Source of the DNA: Paracoccaceae bacterium
GTDB lineage: Bacteria; Pseudomonadota; Alphaproteobacteria; Rhodobacterales; Rhodobacteraceae
Direction: 5' to 3'
DNA: 64,000 nt
Assembly: GCA_022843025.1 (NCBI GenBank)
Contig: JALHOL010000002.1
Span: 462,394 to 526,393 of the forward strand
A program made the translations under genes and the position numbers. Positions 7,926 through 16,797 of the stretch are shown one piece after another. A model generated the notes under the pieces. It searched no databases. It was given only the letters and a program-made list of their open reading frames with translations, and was not told where the DNA came from. Every line of letters begins with the position of its first letter. Position 1 is the stretch's first letter.

Positions 7926-9404
7926 TTACCACCATTTCGCAGGCTTTGCCACAAAGCCCGCAGCACGCTCCAGCACATAAGCGTGATTCAGCAGACCACC
8001 CTCGTCCCAGGGCCGCCCGATCAGCTGCAACCCCAGCGGCAGCCCCTGCGCGCTCAACCCGACCGGCACCGAAACCCCCGGCAACCCGGCCAGGTTCACC
8101 GTCACGGTGAACACATCGTTCAGATACATCTCGATCGGATCAGCCGACGACATCTCGCCCAACCCGAAGGCCGCGCTCGGCGTGGCGGGCGTCAGGATCG
8201 CATCCACCCCGGCGGCAAACACCTGCTCGAAATCGCGCTTGATCAGCGCCCGCACCTTCCGCGCCCGGTTGTAATAGGCGTCGTAGAAGCCTGCTGACAG
8301 CACATAGGTCCCGATCATCACGCGACGCTGCACTTCCTTGCCAAAGCCTTCGGCGCGCGTCTTCTCATACATCTCGGTGATGCCATCACCCTGCGCTAGC
8401 TTCGCCCGATGCCCATAGCGCACGCCGTCATACCGGGCGAGGTTGGATGACGCCTCCGCAGGCGCAATCACATAATAGGCAGGCAGCGCGTATTTGGTGT
8501 GGGGCAGCGAGATATCGACAATCTCCGCCCCCGCATCCTTGAGCATCGCCGCGCCATCGGCCCACAGCTTGTCAATCTCCGCCGGCATCCCGTCCATGCG
8601 GTATTCGCGCGGCAGGCCGATCTTCTTGCCCCGGATATCCCCGGTCAGAGCGGCCTCGAAATCCGGCACGGCCAGATCGGCGGACGTGGAATCCTTGGCG
8701 TCATGCCCGGCCATCGCCTGCAGGAAGATCGCCGCATCCCGCACCGACTTGGTCATCGGCCCCGCCTGATCAAGGCTGGAGGCAAAGGCCACCACGCCCC
8801 AGCGGCTCACCCGGCCATAGGTGGGCTTGATCCCGACGATCCCGGTGAAGGCCGCAGGCTGGCGGATCGATCCTCCGGTATCCGTGCCGGTCGCACCCAG
8901 ACACAGGTCCGCCGCCACCGCCGCCGCCGACCCGCCCGACGAACCGCCCGGCGTCAGCTTGCGGTCATCCACCTTCCAAGGGTTCACCGCATTTCCATAG
9001 CAGGACGTCTCATTGCTGGACCCCATGGCAAATTCGTCCATGTTCAGTTTGCCCAGCATCACCGCGCCCGCATCGAACAGCTTGGTCGTCACGGTCGATT
9101 CATATTCCGGCTTGAACCCACGCAGGATGTTCGATGCCGCCTGCGACGGCACGCCCTTCGTGCAGAACAGGTCCTTGATCCCCAGCGGAATGCCGCACAT
9201 CGCGGGTGCATCGCCCGCCTTGATCCGCGCATCCGCCGCCCGCGCCTGCTCCAGCGCGATCTCCGGCGTCTTGTGGACAAAAGCCCCCAGCGCATCGCCC
9301 GCATCCATCGCCGTCAGGCAGGCCATCGTCAGGTCGGTCGCCGTGATCTCACCCTTGCGCAGCGCATCCCGCGCTGCCGCAATCGTCCAGCTGTTCGCGC
9401 TCAT
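7926..9404 (-). CDS. gatA: Asp-tRNA(Asn)/Glu-tRNA(Gln) amidotransferase subunit A
   Basis: 492 residues, normal GatA length. The amidase-signature triad is visible: Lys in [10 protein letters not shown] (about 78), cis-Ser in [14 protein letters not shown] (about 150-155) and the nucleophile Ser in [14 protein letters not shown] (about 176). GatA releases ammonia from glutamine for GatB, which amidates misacylated tRNA. Its ATG overlaps the gatC stop by four bases. GatB is not in this window, which is common in alphaproteobacteria. Confidence 0.96.
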   Translation of the reverse strand: MSANSWTIAAARDALRKGEITATDLTMACLTAMDAGDALGAFVHKTPEIALEQARAADARIKAGDAPAMCGIPLGIKDLFCTKGVPSQAASNILRGFKPEYESTVTTKLFDAGAVMLGKLNMDEFAMGSSNETSCYGNAVNPWKVDDRKLTPGGSSGGSAAAVAADLCLGATGTDTGGSIRQPAAFTGIVGIKPTYGRVSRWGVVAFASSLDQAGPMTKSVRDAAIFLQAMAGHDAKDSTSADLAVPDFEAALTGDIRGKKIGLPREYRMDGMPAEIDKLWADGAAMLKDAGAEIVDISLPHTKYALPAYYVIAPAEASSNLARYDGVRYGHRAKLAQGDGITEMYEKTRAEGFGKEVQRRVMIGTYVLSAGFYDAYYNRARKVRALIKRDFEQVFAAGVDAILTPATPSAAFGLGEMSSADPIEMYLNDVFTVTVNLAGLPGVSVPVGLSAQGLPLGLQLIGRPWDEGGLLNHAYVLERAAGFVAKPAKWW

Positions 9405-9688
9405 TCCACCACCTTCGGCACGGCAAAGAACCCCTCGCGCGCATCGGGCGCATTCTTCAAGACCTGCGCCTGGATATTGCCATTCGTCACCACATCCTCG
9501 CGCCGCTTCAGGCGCATCGGCGTGACCGATGTCATGGGTTCGATCCCCGTCACATCCACCTCGTTCAGCTGTTCCATGAAGGTCAGGATCCCCGAAAGCT
9601 CCCCGGCCAATGCCGGAAGATCGGCTTCCTCAACCCGGATCCGGGCCAGCTTTGCCACGCGGCGGGCGGTGTCGATGTCAATGGACAT
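9401..9688 (-). CDS. gatC: Asp-tRNA(Asn)/Glu-tRNA(Gln) amidotransferase subunit C
   Basis: 95 residues from ATG 9688 ([17 protein letters not shown]). An in-frame ATG at 9718 would add ten non-conserved residues and is less likely. The GatC pattern is clear: [33 protein letters not shown], and the C-terminal LREDVV-like and [12 protein letters not shown]. GatC belts GatA and GatB together and stabilises GatA. It is the first gene of the gatC-gatA-lipoprotein-amidase series. Confidence 0.95.
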   Translation of the reverse strand: MSIDIDTARRVAKLARIRVEEADLPALAGELSGILTFMEQLNEVDVTGIEPMTSVTPMRLKRREDVVTNGNIQAQVLKNAPDAREGFFAVPKVVE

Positions 9689-9935
9689 GGGCGATAGCGC
9701 TTCCCTGTTCTGATCCAAGCCCGTTTAGCCCCGCGCCCCCCGTCTCGCAAGGCCCGTCCTGCACGGGAATGGCACGGCAAAGCGGGCCGCTTCTGCGCGC
9801 GTCCCCCAGGCAACTCTCCGCCGCGCACAGTCTCTGCGCCCTTGGTCCTATTCCTTAACGCGCGCCGCCCGCTACCTTTGCGCCCAACTGACTACGCCCG
9901 CAACGAAACCCCGCAACGAAACAAGGAACACGCGC

Positions 9936-10628
9936 ATGCAGATCACCTGGCTTGGCCATTCCGGCTTCCGCATCGAAATCGAAGGGGCCATCCTGCTCAT
10001 CGACCCCTGGCTGACCGGCAACCCGATGTTCCCGGCGGACCGCCGGGCCGAGGCGATCACGGGCGCCACCCATGTTCTTCTGACCCACGCCCATGGCGAC
10101 CATTCCGCCGATGCCGTGGCCATCTGCAAAGAGCTGTCGATCCCGCTGGTGGGCATCTACGACCTCACAAGCTGGCTCGAATCCCGCGAAGGCATCGCCA
10201 CCATCGGCTTCAACAAGGGCGGCACCGTCGATCTGGGCGGGGCCAAGGTCACGCTGGTCAATGCCTGCCACTCTTCCACGATGCCCGGCGAAAACGGCCC
10301 CGTCGCCGTGGGATCCGAGGCGGGTTTCATGATCGCGGGCAGCGGGCACCGCATCTATGTCTCGGGCGACACCGACATCATGGCCGACATGCAATGGATG
10401 GGCGAACTGCACGCCCCCGATATCGGCATCCTTGCCGCGGGCGGGCATTTCACGATGGATATGGAACGTGCGGCCTGGGCGGCGAAGCGCTACTTCAACT
10501 TCAAGACCTTGATCCCCTGCCACTACCGCACCTTCGGCGCGCTGGAACAGGACGCCACCGCCATGATCGCGGCCCTGCCGGGCGTGAACGTGATCGAACC
10601 GCAGGTGCTGGAACCCATCCGCCTGTGA
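9936..10628 (+). CDS. UPF0173 metal-dependent hydrolase (metallo-beta-lactamase fold)
   Basis: 230 residues. The start MQITWLGHSGFRIE and the metal motif THAHGDH (about 50-56) define the UPF0173/YtkL-like branch; further ligands are seen in NACHSS, SGDTDI and the late PCHYRTF. Members are cytoplasmic hydrolases of unknown substrate. ATG 9936 fits the conserved N-terminus. It is divergent from gatC across a 247-base gap and convergent with tadA. Confidence 0.92.
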   Translation: MQITWLGHSGFRIEIEGAILLIDPWLTGNPMFPADRRAEAITGATHVLLTHAHGDHSADAVAICKELSIPLVGIYDLTSWLESREGIATIGFNKGGTVDLGGAKVTLVNACHSSTMPGENGPVAVGSEAGFMIAGSGHRIYVSGDTDIMADMQWMGELHAPDIGILAAGGHFTMDMERAAWAAKRYFNFKTLIPCHYRTFGALEQDATAMIAALPGVNVIEPQVLEPIRL

Positions 10629-10661
10629 ACCGGCTGGGGGGCCATCACGCCCCCCACACCC

Positions 10662-11117
10662 TCACCCCGGCCGTTTCGCCGCGAAGAACGCCTTCAGCAA
10701 GGCCTCCGCCTCTGCCGCGCCGATCCCGTCATAGACCTCTGGCACATGGTGGCATTGCGGATGCGTGAATACGCGCGCGCCCACCGCCACCCCGCCTGAC
10801 TTCGGATCAGAGGCGCCATAGTACAGCCGCGCCACCCGGGCCGCCGCAATCGCCGCAGCGCACATCGGGCAAGGCTCCAGCGTCACATAAAGATCATGGC
10901 CCCCCAGCCGCTCCGATCCCGCCGCCGCACAGGCCGCCCGGATCGCCAGCACCTCGGCATGGGCCGTGGGGTCGCTCAACTCCCGCGTCCGGTTCCCCGC
11001 CCGCGCCACCACCACACCGCCGGGCGACACCACGACAGCACCCACGGGCACCTCGCCCCGCGCGCCCGCCGCCCGCGCCTCCTCCAGCGCCACATCCATG
11101 AAAGACCGGAATTCCAT
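10662..11117 (-). CDS. tadA: tRNA-specific adenosine deaminase
   Basis: 151 residues from ATG 11117, which has a GGAAGG site upstream; ATG 11144 is the alternative. The cytidine-deaminase zinc site is complete: HAE in DPTAHAEVLA (about 53-55) and PCPMCAAAI (about 83-90). TadA converts A34 to inosine in the anticodon of tRNA-Arg(ACG) and is essential in most bacteria. Conserved GEVPVGAVVV and the late GGVAVGARVF support TadA over other deaminases. It is divergent from rluB. Confidence 0.93.
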   Translation of the reverse strand: MEFRSFMDVALEEARAAGARGEVPVGAVVVSPGGVVVARAGNRTRELSDPTAHAEVLAIRAACAAAGSERLGGHDLYVTLEPCPMCAAAIAAARVARLYYGASDPKSGGVAVGARVFTHPQCHHVPEVYDGIGAAEAEALLKAFFAAKRPG

Positions 11118-11160
11118 ACGCCCTTCCTGCCCCGCCACAGGCAAAGGCGCAACCTTGCCC

Positions 11161-11182
11161 CTTCATCTTGGCCCAAATACCC
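11161..11182 (+). repeat. dispersed CTTCATCTTGGCCCAAATAC repeat, copy 2
   Basis: An exact match to the motif in the 151-base divergent gap between tadA and rluB, preceded by CCC and followed by CCCCTGCC. Confidence 0.7.
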
Positions 11183-11268
11183 CCTGCCCGGCCTCCGCCA
11201 AAGCACCGGGGGTAGAAAACACACCCCGCTTCCGATAGGCACGCTATCTGACGCGCAAAGGACAGACC

Positions 11269-12435
11269 ATGACCCGCCCCCCCAAAGCCACGCCGCCCGC
11301 TGCGCCCGCCTCTGCCACAGCCCCCGAAGGCGAGCGTATCGCCAAGGTGCTCTCCCGCGCAGGCATCGCCTCCCGGCGCGAGGCGGAACGGATGATCGAG
11401 GCAGGCGAAGTCACCGTTAACGGCAAGGTCATCGACAGCCCGGCGCTCAATGTCGGCCCCCGTGACCGCATCACCGTGAACGGCCAGCCCCTCGCCGCAC
11501 CCGAACCCGCGCGGCTCTGGCTGTACTACAAACCCGAAGGTCTGGTCACCTCCAACGCCGATGAAAAGGGCCGCGACACGATCTTCGACCACCTCCCCGA
11601 AGACCTGCCCCGCGTCATGTCGGTGGGCCGGCTCGACCTCAATTCCGAAGGCCTGCTGCTGCTCACCAATGACGGCGAACTCAAGCGCCGGCTTGAACTT
11701 CCCTCCACCGGCTGGCTCCGCAAATACCGCGTCCGGGTCAAGGGCAACCCGACCGACCCCGATCTCGAACCCCTCCGCCGGGGGATCACGGTGGAGGGCG
11801 AGGATTTTCAGCCGATGCAGGTCATCCTCGACCGCCATCAGGGCGCGAACGCCTGGCTGACCGTGGGCCTGCGCGAAGGCAAGAACCGTGAAATCCGCCG
11901 CGCCATGTTTGCCATCGGCCTGACCGTGAACCGCCTGATCCGCATCAGCTATGGCCCCTTCCGCCTGAACGAGCTTAAACCCGGCGAGGTGGAAGAGGTT
12001 CGCCCCAAAGTCCTGCGCGATCAGCTTGGCCTCACGGGCGAGGCGTCTGATGGCGACACTCCCCGCCAACCCGGCCGCCCCGCGCGGCCAGAAACAAGCC
12101 CTAACAAACCCGCCCCCCGTGGCGCGCACGGCCCCGCCCCCGCCGCATCCGAACGATCCGGCCCCCGCACAGGCCCCAAGCCGGGCGTCAAGACAACGGC
12201 CAGATCAGGTGCCAGACCAACCGCCAAATCGGACGCAAAACCCGCCGTTCCGCGCGGCGCAACCCTGCTGGATGCACCCGCCCCCCGGCGCGGCGGCAAA
12301 CCCTTTGCCAAACCCGCAGGTGGCCCCACAGGCAAACCCGGCCCCTCCCCGCGCCCCACGGGCGCGAAACCGGCCCCCAAAACTGGCCCCAAAACTGGCC
12401 CCCGCCCGCCGCAGCCACCCCGCCGCCCGCGCTGA
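11269..12435 (+). CDS. rluB: 23S rRNA pseudouridine synthase B with long basic C-terminal tail
   Basis: 388 residues. An S4 RNA-binding domain (about 22-70, GERIAKVLSRAGIASRREAE) is followed by the RsuA/RluB catalytic core with the nucleophile Asp in VGRLDLNSEGLLLLTND (about 123) and the closing REGKNREIRRAMFAIG. The enzyme modifies the 2605 region of 23S rRNA. From about residue 265 the protein is a low-complexity Pro/Ala/Lys/Gly/Arg tail of over 110 residues, probably disordered and RNA-binding. ATG 11269 follows the repeat-containing divergent gap. Confidence 0.92.
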   Translation: MTRPPKATPPAAPASATAPEGERIAKVLSRAGIASRREAERMIEAGEVTVNGKVIDSPALNVGPRDRITVNGQPLAAPEPARLWLYYKPEGLVTSNADEKGRDTIFDHLPEDLPRVMSVGRLDLNSEGLLLLTNDGELKRRLELPSTGWLRKYRVRVKGNPTDPDLEPLRRGITVEGEDFQPMQVILDRHQGANAWLTVGLREGKNREIRRAMFAIGLTVNRLIRISYGPFRLNELKPGEVEEVRPKVLRDQLGLTGEASDGDTPRQPGRPARPETSPNKPAPRGAHGPAPAASERSGPRTGPKPGVKTTARSGARPTAKSDAKPAVPRGATLLDAPAPRRGGKPFAKPAGGPTGKPGPSPRPTGAKPAPKTGPKTGPRPPQPPRRPR

Positions 12436-12457
12436 CCGAAACGGCATCCGCCCGCCA

Positions 12458-12487
12458 TTGCCCCGCCCTGCCCCCATCGCCTATACT
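12458..12487 (+). promoter_or_regulatory. putative sigma-70-type promoter of the XpaC/TelA operon
   Basis: TTGCCC (12458-12463), an 18-base spacer and TATACT (12482-12487). Transcription would start near 12494, just upstream of the 27-codon frame at 12518. Confidence 0.4.
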
Positions 12488-12517
12488 CCGTGACAGGCAG
12501 GCAAAAGGGGCGGGCAC

Positions 12518-12601
12518 ATGTCGGGCACGGGACTACAAACGCTGTCCTATTTCGTCCTTCTGGCGCTGATCCTGTATACCGCTGGCAGCGGGGTGCAGTG
12601 A
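12518..12601 (+). CDS. 27-residue single-pass membrane peptide
   Basis: ATG at 12518 opens a 27-codon frame ending TGA at 12599-12601, one base before the XpaC start codon. The product is a short polar N-terminus, about 17 hydrophobic residues (SYFVLLALILYTA) and a short polar tail. A strong purine run AAAAGGGGCGGG precedes the ATG, and a promoter-like TTGCCC-N18-TATACT is just upstream. Because the XpaC gene would otherwise have the downstream ATG only two codons' distance from this stop, translational coupling is likely. I do not recognise a family; comparison with related operons would settle whether it is real. Confidence 0.55.
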   Translation: MSGTGLQTLSYFVLLALILYTAGSGVQ

Positions 12602-12602
12602 C

Positions 12603-13496
12603 ATGTCCCAGCGTTTCGGCGGAAAATACAGCCCCAACGGCGACAGCCGCCCCCCGGCCGATCCCAAAGGCCAACCGGCCCCCATCCCGCCCCACCGCTT
12701 CGATGGCAAACGCCCCAATCGCGCGGGCGCACGCGTCAACATGTTCTTCTTCGCCTCGCTCACCATGCTTGTCCCTGCCTTCACCGGCGGATCGGACGCG
12801 CTGTTTGCAGGCCTCGGCGCCACCGCGCTTCTTCTTTTCGCCGCCTGGCTCACCCGCGAAGGCACCCGCGCGCATCAGGAATATGATGACCGCCGCATCG
12901 CCCGCCGCCCCGCCATCCCGCGCAAACTCTTTGCCTCCGTCCTCACAGGCGCAGGGCTCGCCTTGGCCGCATCCATAAGCCAGCCGGGCCTTGCCCCCAT
13001 CGGCTTTGCCATCGCGGGCGGCCTGCTGCACCTTTTCGCCTTCGGCCCCGATCCTCTGCGCGACAAGGGTGCCGAAGGGATCGACACCTTCCAGACCGAC
13101 CGCGTCGCCCGCGCCGTGGAAGATGCCGAAAAGCTGCTGGACGGGATGAAAGACGCCATCCTCCGCGCCGGCGACCGCGCGCTCGAGACGCGGGTCGATC
13201 GTTTCGTCACCACCGCCCGCGCCATGTTCCGCACGATCGAGGCCGATCCCCGCGACCTGACCGCCGCACGCAAATATCTGTCGGTCTACTTGACCGGGGC
13301 GCGCGACGCGACAGTCAAGTTCGCCGATCTCTACCGCCAGAACCGCGACCCCGCCGCCCGCGCCGATTACGAATCGCTGCTCACCGATCTGGAAACCAAC
13401 TTCGCCGCGCGCACCCAGACCCTGCTTTCCGACAACCGCACCGATCTTGATGTCGAAATCGGCGTGCTGCGCGAACGGCTGCAACGCGATCACTGA
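12603..13496 (+). CDS. XpaC-family membrane protein (5-bromo-4-chloroindolyl phosphate hydrolysis family)
   Basis: 297 residues. A basic Pro-rich N-terminus (1-45) is followed by two hydrophobic hairpins (about 48-85 and 105-145), ending LLHLFAFGPDP, and a helical cytoplasmic domain (about 155-297) with DRVARAVEDAEKLLDGMKDA and ARKYLSVYLTGARDA. This is the XpaC layout; despite the family name, hydrolase activity is not established, and XpaC genes usually neighbour TelA. Here TelA lies two genes downstream. The likely site is the inner membrane, with a role in envelope stress by association. Confidence 0.82.
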   Translation: MSQRFGGKYSPNGDSRPPADPKGQPAPIPPHRFDGKRPNRAGARVNMFFFASLTMLVPAFTGGSDALFAGLGATALLLFAAWLTREGTRAHQEYDDRRIARRPAIPRKLFASVLTGAGLALAASISQPGLAPIGFAIAGGLLHLFAFGPDPLRDKGAEGIDTFQTDRVARAVEDAEKLLDGMKDAILRAGDRALETRVDRFVTTARAMFRTIEADPRDLTAARKYLSVYLTGARDATVKFADLYRQNRDPAARADYESLLTDLETNFAARTQTLLSDNRTDLDVEIGVLRERLQRDH

Positions 13497-13585
13497 CAGT
13501 CCGCGCCCGCAGCTTTCCACGCCTCTGCCCCATTCCCGCCATCGCCCGCGCGCATCCTGACCCCCTCAGAACGGGACAGGATTGC

Positions 13586-14368
13586 ATGAAGACCGCCCTC
13601 TTCACCCTTGCCGCCCTTTTCGGCCTTGGCTGCGGCCTTGCAGTTGTCGGCGTGCAATTCGGCCTGCTCCTCCTCGCGGCCCTGCTCGCCTTCCTCGCCC
13701 TAACCACCCTGATCTGGGCCTTCGCAGACAGGCTCGATCCTCTTCGCCCCCGCGCGCTTGGGCGCATCCGCACCCTCCTGTCCGCAACCCGCGCCCGCAT
13801 CCCACGTGCGAAGGCCTACCTCTTCCCTCTCCTCTCTGCCCTGATGGGACTCGCCCTTGGCGCGGCACTGGCCCGCGACAGTGCCGATCTTCCCGCGGCT
13901 TTGCTCTGCGGCGCTCTGGCCGCCGCCCTGCATCTTGCGGCCTTCGGCCCCGCCGCCCGCCCCAACCGCACCCCACCGCTGACAGAGCGGATCACCACGC
14001 AGACGGAAACTCACCTCGCCCGCATCATCACCGCCCTCGCCCCCTGCCGCGATCCGCATCTGCATGTCGCGGCCCGCGCTCTGCGCCGCGAAGCGTTGGC
14101 CCTTGCCGCGCAGGTCGACCGTGACCCTGCCACGCAGGCCCGGGCACATCGCGCCCTCGTCCTCTGGCTGCCCGCACTGGTCGATGTCTGCGAACATCTG
14201 CGCCAGCACTGCCTGACCACGCCAACCGCCGCCGCCCAACCCACCGCCGAGCTGACAGCCACCTTGGCCAATGTCACCGCGCAACTCGCCCGCCTTGCCA
14301 CCCACCCCGATCCTGCCCGCGCCACCCCCGCGCCGCATGGCCCCCGCCCCCTGATGCCCGCCCCCTGA
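13586..14368 (+). CDS. second, diverged XpaC-like membrane protein
   Basis: 260 residues with no strong family name, but the layout repeats that of the preceding gene: two pairs of hydrophobic segments (about 4-45 and 75-115) ending ALHLAAFGPAA, compared with LLHLFAFGPDP in the first copy, then a helical domain. The block DPATQARAHRALVLWLPALVD aligns with DPRDLTAARKYLSVYLTGARD of the first. I infer an ancient duplication. ATG 13586 follows GGACAGGATTGC. The C-terminus is Pro/Ala-rich. The gap of 224 bases to telA contains a 14-base tandem repeat starting at its stop codon. Confidence 0.7.
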   Translation: MKTALFTLAALFGLGCGLAVVGVQFGLLLLAALLAFLALTTLIWAFADRLDPLRPRALGRIRTLLSATRARIPRAKAYLFPLLSALMGLALGAALARDSADLPAALLCGALAAALHLAAFGPAARPNRTPPLTERITTQTETHLARIITALAPCRDPHLHVAARALRREALALAAQVDRDPATQARAHRALVLWLPALVDVCEHLRQHCLTTPTAAAQPTAELTATLANVTAQLARLATHPDPARATPAPHGPRPLMPAP

Positions 14369-14393
14369 CGCCCTCCCACTGACGCCCTCCCAC
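14366..14393 (+). repeat. two tandem copies of TGACGCCCTCCCAC
   Basis: Exact 14-base units at 14366-14379 and 14380-14393; the first TGA is the stop codon of the XpaC-like gene. A small hairpin GCCGTC/GACGGC follows at 14399-14414. Confidence 0.8.
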
Positions 14394-14592
14394 TGACAGC
14401 CGTCCTCAGACGGCCACCGCAGGTTGCCCCGGCCCCCTTCCCCGGCGTCATCACGCTTTTCTGCGCGGCCTGATGAAAACCACTCTGGAAAATCCGGCCA
14501 ACCTGTCGCAACCTGCGCGGCAACTACCGGCCCGACCCATTTCATCACCAAAGCGCTGCCCGACCCAGCCGCCGACCCAAAAGGATGCCCCC

Positions 14593-15774
14593 ATGGCCAC
14601 CACCGTCCGCGAAGATGCCGAAAAAGCCCTGGCCGAGGTCGAGGCGCTCACCACCACCATTCTTCCCGCACCTGTGGCCGAAATCGTCGCGCTCGACGCC
14701 GCCCCCGCCGACAAGGCGGATGAGATTCGCCGCCGCATGGCCGAGGTGGACCTGACAAACACCCAATCCATCATTTCCTTCGGCTCCTCCGCCCAGGCCG
14801 AATTGCAGGTCATCTCGCAGGACATGCTCGCCGGCGTGAAGAACAAGGATGTCGGCCCCGCCGGCGATGCGCTGCGCGACATCGTCACCACCATCCGCGG
14901 CTTCGCCTCCGAAGAGCTTGACGTCAGCCGCGAACGCAGCTGGTGGGACAAACTCACCGGTCAGGCCGCGCCCCTCGCCAAATTCGTGGCCCGCTACGAA
15001 GAGGTGCAGTCCCAGATCGACAAGATCACCGAAAACCTGCTGAAGCACGAACACACGCTTCTCAAAGACATCAAGTCGCTCGACCTGCTTTATGAAAAAA
15101 CGCTGCGCTTCTATGATGAGCTTGCCCTCTATATCGCCGCGGGCGAGGCCAAGCTGCTTGAAACCGACAGCACCGCCATCCCCGCGAAAGAGGCCGCCGT
15201 CGCCGCCGCGCCCGAAATGGACAAGGTCAAGGTCGCCCAGGAACTGCGCGACCTGCGCGCCGCGCGCGATGATCTGGAACGCCGGGTGCATGACCTGAAA
15301 CTCACCCGTCAGGTCACCATGCAATCGCTCCCGTCCATCCGCCTCGTGCAGGAAAACGACAAGAGCCTGGTCACCAAGATCAACTCCACCCTCGTCAACA
15401 CCGTGCCGCTGTGGGAAACCCAGCTGGCGCAGGCCGTCACCATCCAGCGCAGCAAAGAGGCGGCCGAAGCCGTCCGCGAAGCCAACGATCTGACCAACGA
15501 ACTCCTCCGATCCAACGCCGACAATCTGCAAGAGGCGAACAAGGTCGTGCGCGAGGAAATGGAACGCGGCGTCTTCGACATCGAAGCCGTCCGCGAAGCC
15601 AATGAAACCCTGATCGCCACGATCGAAGACAGCCTGCGCATCGCTGATGAAGGCAAGGCCCGCCGCGCAAATGCCGAAATCGAGTTGCAAAAGATGGAAG
15701 TGGACCTGCGCGACACCCTCTCCTCGGCGCGCGCACGCACCACGCAACCGCCGCTCGACGCCCCCGCCACCTGA
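14593..15774 (+). CDS. telA: toxic anion resistance protein, TelA family
   Basis: 393 residues from ATG 14593, preceded by AAGGA; a longer frame from 14473 lacks a site and conserved sequence. TelA is soluble and largely alpha-helical. Signature stretches include FGSSAQAELQVISQDML, KFVARYEEVQSQIDKI, the central YIAAGEAKLLE, and the C-terminal VPLWETQLAQAVTIQRSKEA with ANEEL-like NDLTNELLRSNA. The family is linked to tellurite and cell-envelope antibiotic tolerance, but the biochemical role is unknown. Its partners here are XpaC upstream and a lipoprotein, SPFH and zinc-ribbon proteins downstream, all on the same strand. Confidence 0.92.
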   Translation: MATTVREDAEKALAEVEALTTTILPAPVAEIVALDAAPADKADEIRRRMAEVDLTNTQSIISFGSSAQAELQVISQDMLAGVKNKDVGPAGDALRDIVTTIRGFASEELDVSRERSWWDKLTGQAAPLAKFVARYEEVQSQIDKITENLLKHEHTLLKDIKSLDLLYEKTLRFYDELALYIAAGEAKLLETDSTAIPAKEAAVAAAPEMDKVKVAQELRDLRAARDDLERRVHDLKLTRQVTMQSLPSIRLVQENDKSLVTKINSTLVNTVPLWETQLAQAVTIQRSKEAAEAVREANDLTNELLRSNADNLQEANKVVREEMERGVFDIEAVREANETLIATIEDSLRIADEGKARRANAEIELQKMEVDLRDTLSSARARTTQPPLDAPAT

Positions 15775-15806
15775 TCAGACCCCTCCAGCCCGCATCGGCC
15801 AAGAAC

Positions 15807-16748
15807 ATGAACGTCCCCAAGACCCTCGCCGCCCTCGCGCTGGCAGGGCTCACCGCCTGCACACCGACCACGTCCACCACCCGCGTGATCGCCCCCGCCG
15901 CGCCGCAAACCGCAGGCCAGCCCGCCGGTCCGGCGCCGGAAACGGCGGCCTCTGCCGCCGCGCGGCAGCACTATGCCCGCGTGCAGGCGCAGCTACTGTC
16001 GCAGGGCCTGCTGCGCACCGATGGCGGCGGCCGCGATACCCCCTTCACCGACCGGATGCTGGCGGAAAACTTCATCCGAATCGCGCTTTTCGATGAATAC
16101 GCCCGCACCTCTAACGGCCCGGTGCAGCGCATGACAACCAGCCGCATCCGCAAATGGCAGGCCCCAGTCCGCGTCGGCCTGCGCTTCGGCCCCTCCACCC
16201 CGCCCGACCGCCGCGCCGCCGATACCGCCCGCATCTCTTCGCTCCTGCAACGCCTCTCCCGCGCCACAGGCCACCCCATCGGGCTGGATGACCGCGCCCC
16301 CAACTTCTTCATCCACATCGTCTCGGAAGATGAACGCCGCGCACTGGGCCCACAGGTCCGCGCCGTGCTGCCCGGCCTCTCCGGCTCCGAGGTTGCCGCC
16401 ATCACCGACATGCCGCGTTCCACCTATTGCCTCGTCTACGCCATGTCCGCCCCCGACGGCTCCACCTACAGCCGCGCCTTCGCGGTGATCCGCGCCGAAC
16501 ACCCCGATCTCCTCCGCCTCTCCTGCCTGCACGAAGAAATCGCGCAAGGCCTTGGCCTCGCCAATGACAGCCCCACTGCCCGCCCCTCGATCTTCAACGA
16601 TGACGAAGAATTCGCCCTCCTCACCCGGCAGGATGAATTGATGCTGCGGATGCTCTACAACCCCGCCCTCCGCCCCGGCATGACCGAAGCGCAGGCCCGC
16701 CCCATCGTGGAATCGCTTGCAGCGCGGCTGGTGGGCGGCGAAAGTTGA
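15807..16748 (+). CDS. DUF2927 lipoprotein, possible metallopeptidase
   Basis: 313 residues. The signal peptide ends in a lipobox (LAGLTAC, Cys at about 18), so the mature protein should be lipid-anchored in the periplasm. After a Thr/Ala/Pro linker, the folded domain (from about 75) has FTDRMLAENFIRIALFDEY and the DUF2927 core LSCLHEEIAQGLGLANDS, followed by SIFNDDEEFALLTRQDELMLRMLY. HEEIxQGLGL looks like a minimal zinc-peptidase helix (HExxxxxxG), but activity is not shown. It lies 32 bases after telA, within the operon. Confidence 0.8.
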   Translation: MNVPKTLAALALAGLTACTPTTSTTRVIAPAAPQTAGQPAGPAPETAASAAARQHYARVQAQLLSQGLLRTDGGGRDTPFTDRMLAENFIRIALFDEYARTSNGPVQRMTTSRIRKWQAPVRVGLRFGPSTPPDRRAADTARISSLLQRLSRATGHPIGLDDRAPNFFIHIVSEDERRALGPQVRAVLPGLSGSEVAAITDMPRSTYCLVYAMSAPDGSTYSRAFAVIRAEHPDLLRLSCLHEEIAQGLGLANDSPTARPSIFNDDEEFALLTRQDELMLRMLYNPALRPGMTEAQARPIVESLAARLVGGES

Positions 16749-16797
16749 CCAAAGCGCCAGCCCAACAGTCAGGGGCGCAACGGTAGGAGTGTGAAAG

